Below, in pieces: positions 58,038 to 64,000 of a stretch of 64,000 nt of DNA. The notes under the pieces were generated by a model, which was given only the letters and a program-made list of their open reading frames with translations, was not told the origin of the DNA and did no database searches. The DNA comes from Conexivisphaerales archaeon. GTDB taxonomy: Archaea; Thermoproteota; Nitrososphaeria; Conexivisphaerales; DTJL01. The stretch lies in contig JAVYTR010000006.1 in the NCBI GenBank assembly GCA_038728585.1, positions 1-64,000 on the forward strand. Direction: 5' to 3'. Position 1 is the first letter of the stretch. Every line of letters begins with the position of its first letter. The translations under genes and the position numbers were made by a program.

Positions 58038-58568
58038 TCAGTTTGTAACTATTTCGCTTTCAAAGGCTGAACGCAGATTTCTGTTCCAGACCTTTGATGC
58101 CAAGTAGCCAGCAGCTGCGCCACTTGCTATACCGAAGATAAGTATGGTTAGAGCTATTGAAAAGTCAGTGTTAAGCAGGCCTGTGACCTTGACCGTAATA
58201 TAGTAGGCGGCAACCCCAGTTATTGCGGTGCTAACCATTGTAGCAAGACTAAGCATGCTTGTTCTTGCTTCCGAACCTTTTCTGGCTCTGAAAGCTGATC
58301 CAAAGACATCTACGAGAATACCAAGAAAAAGCGCAAAGATGAGGCTGAAAGGAGCAAACGATAGCTTGAAGGGAGTTGTCAAAAGCCCATCAACAAAAGC
58401 AACATATGTAGCCCCTCCCCTGCCAAGAACTATGAAGCCCAGAGCCACGAAGAATGAAGGAATGATTATTAAGAAATCGGACAGAGGCGAAGGAAGAAAG
58501 GCGGTAGCAACAAAAGCTATGCCTCCGAAAATCGTAGCAGTAGCTATCTTCCTGTTTCTGGATGCCAT
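58038..58568 (-). CDS. Membrane protein resembling an ECF transporter S component
   Basis: The 176-residue polytopic protein has about six hydrophobic segments (IFGGIAFVATAFLPSPL, FLIIIPSFFVALGFIVLG, APFSLIFALFLGILVDVF, AITGVAAYYITVKVTG, IALTILIFGIASGAAAGYLA). The order recalls ECF-type substrate-binding S components but without a confident substrate motif. It follows the peptidase gene on the same strand. The assignment is tentative. Confidence 0.55.
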   Translation of the reverse strand: MASRNRKIATATIFGGIAFVATAFLPSPLSDFLIIIPSFFVALGFIVLGRGGATYVAFVDGLLTTPFKLSFAPFSLIFALFLGILVDVFGSAFRARKGSEARTSMLSLATMVSTAITGVAAYYITVKVTGLLNTDFSIALTILIFGIASGAAAGYLASKVWNRNLRSAFESEIVTN

Positions 58569-58729
58569 TATTTTCAGCTGGGTGGTTACTATTTAACGGT
58601 AGATAAGCATTATCCCTTTACTCTATGGCTGATCTGTATCCATGTGAATTATCCTACTCTTGTCTCAAACTGCCGATAATTAGAACTAAGGATAATGCAA
58701 GATAAAAATAAAAATAAAGGTTTAACTCT

Positions 58730-59230
58730 TTAAGGCAGTACTATTGAAGCAGGGTAGTTGTTTCCTGCAGCGGTTATAATAGTGACTTGGATTGTTTGTC
58801 CAGAAGCAAAGGTCTTACTCGCGACTGTACAAGTACTACTGCCACCAAGGTTGAAAGCTATGCTGAATGTCTGGCCTGAAGGAACAGAAATTGGCAGACC
58901 GTTAAAGTGTCCATTTGTGGTGGAGGCCGCAGTAAAGTTAAAGTCATTATTAGTACATCCTGTCAGCGGCACGCCATTTACTTGAATCTGCGTTATACTG
59001 GCGTCGGAACTTCCTGTGTTTTGGCCTCCGAGATTGATAGTCCATCCGCTTCCTCTGCTTGTCGCATACTGTGTATTGACTCCCAGCTTTTCGTACTTGG
59101 AGAATGAAGAAGTTAGTCCAGATGCCCAGAATGCTACTGCTATGCCTAGAGCTACTGCTACTGCTATGAGTATCACTGTAGCTATGACAGGACTGACTGC
59201 TTTTCTTCTTGTCCTTATGATTGTATTCAT
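58730..59230 (-). CDS. Archaeal type IV pilin precursor
   Basis: The 166-residue protein begins MNTIIRTRRKAVSPVIATVI, with the class III signal (basic stretch, then K-A before the hydrophobic helix, cleaved by an archaeal prepilin peptidase) followed by LIAVAVALGIAVAFWA. Its body is beta-like and Ser/Thr/Gly rich. It ends GQTIQVTIITAAGNNYPASI and VLP, shared with the neighbour at 59317. This is the DUF1628/archaeal pilin family rather than archaellin, since no archaellum genes are near. Likely role in adhesion. Confidence 0.85.
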   Translation of the reverse strand: MNTIIRTRRKAVSPVIATVILIAVAVALGIAVAFWASGLTSSFSKYEKLGVNTQYATSRGSGWTINLGGQNTGSSDASITQIQVNGVPLTGCTNNDFNFTAASTTNGHFNGLPISVPSGQTFSIAFNLGGSSTCTVASKTFASGQTIQVTIITAAGNNYPASIVLP

Positions 59231-59316
59231 TATGCATTAGCATTAACAATAGTTTCTTAAACTCATTGACATAGCTGTCAATCTCCTTATAAAATTACGA
59301 ATAACGATAGGAGTTA
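59231..59316. promoter_or_regulatory. Divergent pilin promoters
   Basis: Eighty-six bases separate the two pilin genes. CCTTATAAAATT (59290-59301) is a plus-strand TATA element, and an AGGAG lies just before the ATG at 59317. On the minus strand a weaker GAGTTTAAGA (about 59255-59264) lies upstream of the start at 59230. Confidence 0.4.
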
Positions 59317-59844
59317 ATGACGACATACATAACAAGAAAAAGAAAGGCAGTATCACCAGTCATAGCAACGGTCATCCTCATTGCTGTGGCTGTGGCGCTC
59401 GGGATTGCAGTAGCGTTCTGGGCGTCAGGCCTCACATCCTCTTTCTCGAAGTATGAGAAACTTGGAGTCAATACGCAGTATGCGACAATAGGTCCACTTA
59501 CTGGCAGCTCCTGTCTGCATTCCGCCTCAACCTGTTGGACCGTAAATCTAGGTGGGCAAAATACTGGCAGTTCAGATGCAACGATAACCCAGATACAGGT
59601 TAATGGTGTTCCACTCACTATAAATGCTACGCAGGTCTACTGGTGCAATGCATCGGGTTGTACACCGACAGGTGCAACTTCAAGTACTTTATCAGTACCT
59701 TCGGGAGCTTCGTTCACTATTAAATTTGAATTAGATAACATTAATCTTCTGCCGTCCAAGACCTTCACCTCAGGCCAGACTATTCAGGTTACCATAATTA
59801 CCGCCGCTGGCAACAACTACCCCGCTTCTATAGTACTGCCTTAA
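59317..59844 (+). CDS. Archaeal type IV pilin precursor
   Basis: The 175-residue protein carries the same N-terminus as its divergent neighbour from RRKAVSPVIA to KLGVNTQYAT and the same C-terminus. The middle (GPLTGSSCLHSASTCWTVNL, then NATQVYWCNASGCTPTGATS) is different and has several Cys that may form disulphides. At the DNA level the shared stretches differ at many synonymous positions, so the identity is protein-level constraint rather than recent duplication. It is presumably the second subunit, or an alternative subunit, of the same pilus. Confidence 0.85.
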   Translation: MTTYITRKRKAVSPVIATVILIAVAVALGIAVAFWASGLTSSFSKYEKLGVNTQYATIGPLTGSSCLHSASTCWTVNLGGQNTGSSDATITQIQVNGVPLTINATQVYWCNASGCTPTGATSSTLSVPSGASFTIKFELDNINLLPSKTFTSGQTIQVTIITAAGNNYPASIVLP

Positions 59845-60146
59845 ACGCCGCCATCTTTATTTTTTAATATACATGTTGAGTTATCCAATAGTATAAGTGA
59901 CTACCAAAGCATTTTATTTGAAGATTTCAATTTGTACTCCCTTTATTCAACTGCAAAGTGCTAAAAATGACAAAAAAGCACATTAAGCTTTAAGAACAGC
60001 CAGGTTCTATATAATAAAAGACAGCATTTAGATCTAATCATGATAATAGAATGCTAATTCTTGATAATGTTGTCATGTGTACCTACCATGCGTGTCCGAT
60101 CATTTATTGCATAATTTCAGTTCGAATGATTTATCTCAGCTTATCT
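59845..60146. other. Intergenic region without recognised gene
   Basis: About 300 A/T-rich bases between the pilin and tetR genes. A T-rich run follows the pilin stop codon and may end transcription. No further gene or RNA was seen. Confidence 0.4.
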
Positions 60147-60178
60147 ATTTAACGTTAAATTCCGCATTCTTATATACG
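60147..60178 (+). promoter_or_regulatory. TetR-gene promoter with palindrome
   Basis: ATTTAACGTTAAAT (60147-60160) is an exact 14-base palindrome. It lies about ten bases before the TATA element TTCTTATATAC (60167-60177), over the expected TFB-recognition (BRE) side. It is a natural candidate for TetR self-regulation. Confidence 0.45.
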
Positions 60179-60201
60179 GCACTAACAGGTAGAGTCTTAG
60201 G

Positions 60202-60792
60202 TTGACCTACGACCAACAGCAACTTCAGGATAGCAGGCAAAAAATTCTCGAGGTTGCTACTAAGATGTTTGCAGAAAAAGGCTACTCAAACGTATCGGTT
60301 AGAGACATCTGCAAGGCTGCAAACGTAACCCCTCCAATGATCTATTACTACTTCAGGAACAAGAAAGGTCTGTTCAATGCAGTAACAAGACATAAGATAA
60401 CAATGAAAGAGTTCATCGAAAGACTCAGACACGCAACTGCAAAAGGCGATGTGGCAGCTAAAATCAGGTCTTTTAATCAGGTCTATCTTGCTTCATTTCC
60501 TGAAGATGCATTCAGGGTAGGATTCTATATCAAGGAAGATGCTTCTCTGGATAAGGAAAGTGCAAGAAAGGTGGCCGAAAGCTTTGATGAGATAATGAAG
60601 ATTCTAGAGCTTGTAATTCAAGAAGGTATTGAAAAGGGTCAGTTCAAAAGGTATGACGCTAAAGTTTCTGCTGATATGCTACTTGGTCTTTTGAACCATG
60701 TCCTCTTCCAGAAGATCCATTTTGAAAGACAATTCCAGCTTGATAGGTCGGTTGAACAGGTAACAGAGTTCTTCCTTAGAGCTATGAGATAA
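60202..60792 (+). CDS. TetR-family regulator
   Basis: The 196-residue protein has ILEVATKMFAEKGYSNVSVR, then DICKAANVTPPMIYYYFRNK and KGLFNAVTRHKI at its N-terminus, the TetR helix-turn-helix. The C-terminal helical domain (AAKIRSFNQVYLASFPEDAF) would bind an unknown ligand. It starts at a TTG at 60202 about 30 bases after the TATA box, close to leaderless. The neighbours give no clue to its ligand. Confidence 0.88.
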   Translation: MTYDQQQLQDSRQKILEVATKMFAEKGYSNVSVRDICKAANVTPPMIYYYFRNKKGLFNAVTRHKITMKEFIERLRHATAKGDVAAKIRSFNQVYLASFPEDAFRVGFYIKEDASLDKESARKVAESFDEIMKILELVIQEGIEKGQFKRYDAKVSADMLLGLLNHVLFQKIHFERQFQLDRSVEQVTEFFLRAMR

Positions 60793-60802
60793 CCTAGCTA
60801 AT

Positions 60803-61852
60803 CTAATCATGCACAAGAGCTTTTTGGGTAGCTGTCAGCTTCTCGTTGTACCTCTTTTCTTCCCTAAGCTTCCACGCGCCAGAATGGTATGCATAGGCTG
60901 CAAGGAGAGGAAAGGTTATAGTTGCTTCTCCAAAGACCATCTGCTCCCTTCCGACGTCGACCTTACCCCAAGAGTGTGCTTCTTTTAGGGTAGAACCTGA
61001 TAGAGCCCCATCCCTTTCATCAGCCACTGTCAGCTGAATAGCATATTTATGCATCTTCGCGTTTGAAGTAAGTATATCGGCAGCAACGACAACATCCTGC
61101 GCAAAGTTCTTGGGCACCCCTCCCCCAATCATTACCAGGCCCGTTTCCTTTGCCATGAGCTTCAGCCTTGTAAGCTCTAGGAAGTCTTTTGCAGAATCTA
61201 TGGAAACATGCTCTTGCTTTCTGCTTTGATGTTGAATGAGGCCAAAACCAGCGCTGCAATCTGAGAACGCCGGGACAAATATTGGTACTCCTTTCTTATA
61301 GGCTGATAGAATGACTGACCTTGATTTGCTACCGTTTCTTTCGAGATATTTACCCATTTCAATTATGAACTCTCTTGAAGAATAAGGCCTAGGAGTTAGA
61401 GAATCAGCTATCCTGGCAACTGTTTCGTCGCATATTCTCAGCTCATCTTCGTCGATGAAGGTATCATATATTCTGTCAATATGCAACCTTTGAAGCTCAT
61501 CATCATCCACCTGAGGCGAACCGATGTAATGCTTGAAGCCCAAAGCTTCAAAGAAATCCTGGTCAACTATAAGAGCGCCGGTAGAGACTATTGCATCGAC
61601 CATGTTGTTTTCAATCATATCGATTACTACATCTTTCAACCCAGCGCTGAAGATCGACCCTGCTAGTGTTAGTATTATGCTACAGTCTCTATCCTTAAGC
61701 ATCTGTTCATAAATCTTGCAGGCTCTGTTCAGATTTCTTGCTTGAAAGGCCATGTGAGCAAAATCATCTATTAGCTTAACAACGTCATGCTTCTTTATGT
61801 CGATATGCTGAATTGGAGTTTTGAGGTAAAAGGATTTGTCCTTCATATTCAT
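60803..61852 (-). CDS. dhs: Deoxyhypusine synthase
   Basis: The enzyme (about 349 residues from the ATG at 61852, which has GGAGTGG upstream) has IILTLAGSIFSAGLKDVVID for NAD and spermidine binding, FIDEDELRICDETVARIADS and the catalytic Lys in LKEAHSWGKVDVGREQMV. It modifies a lysine of translation factor aIF5A to deoxyhypusine. The in-frame ATG at 61903 would add 17 hydrophobic residues (MIIILIILRLLGVGVAE) that are atypical, so the downstream start is preferred. Confidence 0.9.
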   Translation of the reverse strand: MNMKDKSFYLKTPIQHIDIKKHDVVKLIDDFAHMAFQARNLNRACKIYEQMLKDRDCSIILTLAGSIFSAGLKDVVIDMIENNMVDAIVSTGALIVDQDFFEALGFKHYIGSPQVDDDELQRLHIDRIYDTFIDEDELRICDETVARIADSLTPRPYSSREFIIEMGKYLERNGSKSRSVILSAYKKGVPIFVPAFSDCSAGFGLIQHQSRKQEHVSIDSAKDFLELTRLKLMAKETGLVMIGGGVPKNFAQDVVVAADILTSNAKMHKYAIQLTVADERDGALSGSTLKEAHSWGKVDVGREQMVFGEATITFPLLAAYAYHSGAWKLREEKRYNEKLTATQKALVHD

Positions 61853-61917
61853 CTCAGCCACTCCTACACCCAGGAGACGCAGTATAATAAGAATTATAAT
61901 CATCTTTTATTGAGAAA

Positions 61918-63855
61918 TCATTCTAAACCAGCTTCTTGTCTCAGCCTTTTCCACCTATCCTCATCCCAATTCTCCTTAAAGAGTAGTTTTGTAGGATACA
62001 CCATGCATAAGGGGTCAATACTGTGTTTTCTCACTCCCTTTCTCCACCATTCGAACGATTCTTCTATTTCGCCAAGCCCAGCATATACATCAGCAACGTG
62101 GTCTTCAGAAGCAAATCCCCTTTCGCACAAGGACTTTAATTCTTCAAGTATCTTGATTGCTTCCTCCCTGTTTCCCTTTTTGCCCTGAATATATCCCCAT
62201 ATCAACTTCAACAACGGCTCTTTAGCAATACTCGAAGACATCTTTGAAATTTCTGCTAGTGTGTCATCAATTCTGCCATCGTTCAGAAGGAAAGTCAGCT
62301 TGAAAAAGCTTCTTAAAGGACTTGGGTCGAGTTGTATTGCTGCATCTAATGTTTTCATAGCTGTATCTTTACTGCCCATTATCCATAAGATTACACCCTT
62401 CCACGTTAGCACACCTGGATTAAGAGGGTCATGAGCTTCTGCAATCCTGAGTTGTTCCAATGCTCCTTCTAAATCATGGTAGAGTGCAAGGATTTTGGAA
62501 TATCCAATCCTAGGGGAAGAATCGCTCTGATTGTAACGGAGCGCATTTTGATATTCTTTCCTCGCCTCTAAAAATTCGAAATCATGTTGGAATAATAGGA
62601 TACCAAGAACGGAGTGAGCTCCCGAGTTATTGGGATCCAGTGCCAAGGCTTTTTCAGCTATCTTCTTGGCAAGGGAGTAAGCCTCATCCCAAGGAATGTG
62701 ACTATGATGGCCAAGCAACTCGTAAGCTCCTGCCAATCCAGCATAAGCATCAGCAAATTCCGGATCATATGTTATAGAATCTTTGAAGTGTTCTATCGCC
62801 TTTCTTATTTGACTCTCAGTCCTTCCGCTGGAGACTAACTGCATTCCAGCTAGATATGACTGATATGCATAGGGATTAGCTGTCTTGACTTTTGATGTTG
62901 CTTCTTTCTCTTCCATGGTTAATCTGACCTCAAGAACCTTTGCTATTTCAGCTGCAACAGACCCTTGAACTTCAAAGATATCGGTCAGCTCTCTGTCGTA
63001 GGTAGCTGCCCATATATGCTCGTCTGACTTGGCATCGATCAGTTGCACTGTGATTCTGATTCTGTTTGCTGTCTTCCTGACGCTACCTTCCAGAACTGTT
63101 CCAACCTTAAGCTCGTCTGCAATTTCACTTAGCTTCTTTGAAGTATTCTTATATGCCAGTACCGACGTTCTTGAAATGACCTTTAAGCCAGAAATTGATG
63201 ACAGGGTTGTTATCAGCTCTTCTGTCATGCCATCTGCGAAATAAGCGTCTGCCTGGTTAGGGCTGATGTTTGTTAAAGGCAATACAGCTATTCTCCTAGG
63301 GTCAATCGAAGAATGTAAATCCTTAGCCTCTTCCCAAGGCATCAGTATCTTGAACAACTCTACTTGCTCTTTAACGTTCTTGAGTGGTTTAAGACCTATG
63401 GATTTAAAACTGAATCGAACCTTGTTTTTGACCTGCTCGTAAACCTGCTTACTCAGGCATATTCCACTAATATCAGCTAGAGGCTCTATTCTGGATGCTA
63501 TGTTTACAGCATCTCCGTAGATGTCACCTTGCAATTGTATTACGTCACCGACATGAAGGCCTATTCTCAGGTTGATTCTCTTCTCTTCAGGTTCGGAGTT
63601 GTTGGCTTCTCTGAGTGTCATCTGAATCTCATATGCACAATCAACCGCATCAAGCGCGCTTGAAAATTGAACCAAAAATGCATCACCTATGGTTTTGATT
63701 TCCTTTCCCTTATGGCTAGATATGATGGGTCTCAGAATGTTTCTCTGTCTATGGAGCAATGTTATGGAGAGTGCCTCGTTTGTCTGGCCTATTGATGTGT
63801 AGCCTACCATATCTGTGAACATAATTGCGGCTAGTCTTCTTTCTTCGTTTTCCAA
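61918..63855 (-). CDS. Class III nucleotidyl cyclase with TolB-like and TPR domains
   Basis: The 645-residue protein begins with a cyclase domain: AAIMFTDMVGYTSIGQTNEA (first metal Asp), KEIKTIGDAFLVQFSSALDA (second Asp), RIGLHVGDVIQLQGDIYGDA followed by VNIASRIEPLADIS, with the Asn and Arg of the transition-state pair. A TolB/FlgO-like N-terminal-type domain follows (RRIAVLPLTNISPNQADAYF, then GMTEELITTLSSISGLKVIS), and then about seven TPR units from residue 330 (HFKDSITYDPEFADAYAGLA). The start is a TTG at 63855. It is probably an adenylate cyclase. Soluble, with no membrane segment. Confidence 0.85.
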   Translation of the reverse strand: MENEERRLAAIMFTDMVGYTSIGQTNEALSITLLHRQRNILRPIISSHKGKEIKTIGDAFLVQFSSALDAVDCAYEIQMTLREANNSEPEEKRINLRIGLHVGDVIQLQGDIYGDAVNIASRIEPLADISGICLSKQVYEQVKNKVRFSFKSIGLKPLKNVKEQVELFKILMPWEEAKDLHSSIDPRRIAVLPLTNISPNQADAYFADGMTEELITTLSSISGLKVISRTSVLAYKNTSKKLSEIADELKVGTVLEGSVRKTANRIRITVQLIDAKSDEHIWAATYDRELTDIFEVQGSVAAEIAKVLEVRLTMEEKEATSKVKTANPYAYQSYLAGMQLVSSGRTESQIRKAIEHFKDSITYDPEFADAYAGLAGAYELLGHHSHIPWDEAYSLAKKIAEKALALDPNNSGAHSVLGILLFQHDFEFLEARKEYQNALRYNQSDSSPRIGYSKILALYHDLEGALEQLRIAEAHDPLNPGVLTWKGVILWIMGSKDTAMKTLDAAIQLDPSPLRSFFKLTFLLNDGRIDDTLAEISKMSSSIAKEPLLKLIWGYIQGKKGNREEAIKILEELKSLCERGFASEDHVADVYAGLGEIEESFEWWRKGVRKHSIDPLCMVYPTKLLFKENWDEDRWKRLRQEAGLE

Positions 63856-63918
63856 CGAGATGTATTACTTTTGGTTAAGGAGAAAGATAAAAACTTTTGT
63901 TTATTAGAATGTACACCT

Positions 63919-64000
63919 GTGGCTGTTCCTGCAGAGCTAAAAGGTCATTTAGACTTCTTGTCAGTCTTGATGGGAGAAACCTCTGGAACACATTTGGTTA
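63919..64000 (+). CDS. Partial gene at right edge
   Basis: From a GTG at 63919 the frame is open to the end of the window (AVPAELKGHLDFLSVLMGET, then SGTHLV). A T-rich, TATA-like stretch lies about 20-30 bases upstream (GTTTATTAG). It is divergent from the cyclase. It is too short to identify. Confidence 0.35.
   Translation, partial: MAVPAELKGHLDFLSVLMGETSGTHLV

Noticed and set aside
58730-59844. Archaellin genes
   Set aside because: The N-termini resemble pilins of the DUF1628 type, and no archaellum assembly genes are nearby, so pilin is preferred.
1-64000. CRISPR arrays, rRNA or tRNA genes
   Set aside because: No regularly spaced direct repeats, rRNA signatures or convincing tRNA T-loop/acceptor pairings were seen; short G-T-T-C-A/G-A matches occur inside genes without a cloverleaf.

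Overview
The window reads as archaeal chromosome, most likely from the Nitrososphaerota (Thaumarchaeota) or a close TACK relative. The support is archaeal-type TATA boxes 25-30 bases before many starts (often leaderless, with GTG or TTG starts), type IV pilin precursors with an archaeal class III signal, an archaeosortase, a Drg-type GTPase with TGS domain, deoxyhypusine synthase, an archaeal-style TrpRS, AAA/DUF234 ATPases, HEPN-MNT and VapBC modules, and a cyclase-TolB-TPR protein of a type known in thaumarchaea. No rRNA, tRNA or CRISPR array was recognised. The exact taxon cannot be fixed by eye.

Layout. 1-3.3 kb is a graveyard: a frameshifted DDE transposase, a methyltransferase remnant, a PIN nuclease, an RHH antitoxin with a strong dyad, and fragments of an OLD nuclease, an IS481-like transposase and an AAA ATPase. 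3.4-5.6 kb is a tight three-gene operon: a surface protein with a VPEFP C-terminal sorting signal, a small anchored secreted protein and an archaeosortase. 5.9-8.0 kb holds an intact OLD-family nuclease with a translationally coupled 58-residue ORF. 8.1-32 kb is a surface-glycan island: GT4 and GT2 glycosyltransferases, three FkbM methyltransferases, a polytopic membrane protein, a Gfo/Idh/MocA oxidoreductase, an NAD-dependent epimerase, and a set matching the GDP-heptose pathway (GmhA, HddA, GmhB, HddC) with a transaldolase-like enzyme. The island is littered with pseudogenes and IS remnants and is interrupted by plus-strand toxin-antitoxin modules (VapBC-like, HEPN-MNT), each with a dyad at its promoter.

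33.6-41.9 kb is a ten-gene minus-strand run of secreted and membrane proteins ending in a MoxR ATPase and a DUF58 protein. Its first gene is a paralogue of the lone gene at 32.2 kb. 42.3-48.8 kb carries an AAA/DUF234 ATPase under tandem palindromes, an intact TnpB, an HxlR-type regulator divergent from a secreted beta-propeller protein, and a decayed TnpB whose terminal RNA hairpin is still perfect. 48.9-64 kb is mostly core or conserved genes: Drg GTPase, M32 carboxypeptidase, an SPFH/zinc-ribbon operon, TrpRS, M24 peptidase, two divergent pilins, a TetR regulator, deoxyhypusine synthase and a cyclase.

How the genes fit together. Much of the window serves the cell surface: sortase-anchored proteins, heptose-containing glycan assembly, pilins and the MoxR/DUF58 membrane cluster. 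Layered on this are defence and addiction genes (OLD, PIN, VapBC, HEPN-MNT, TnpB, ATPase) and repeated transposon decay. All functions are inferred from motifs read by eye; no searches were run.
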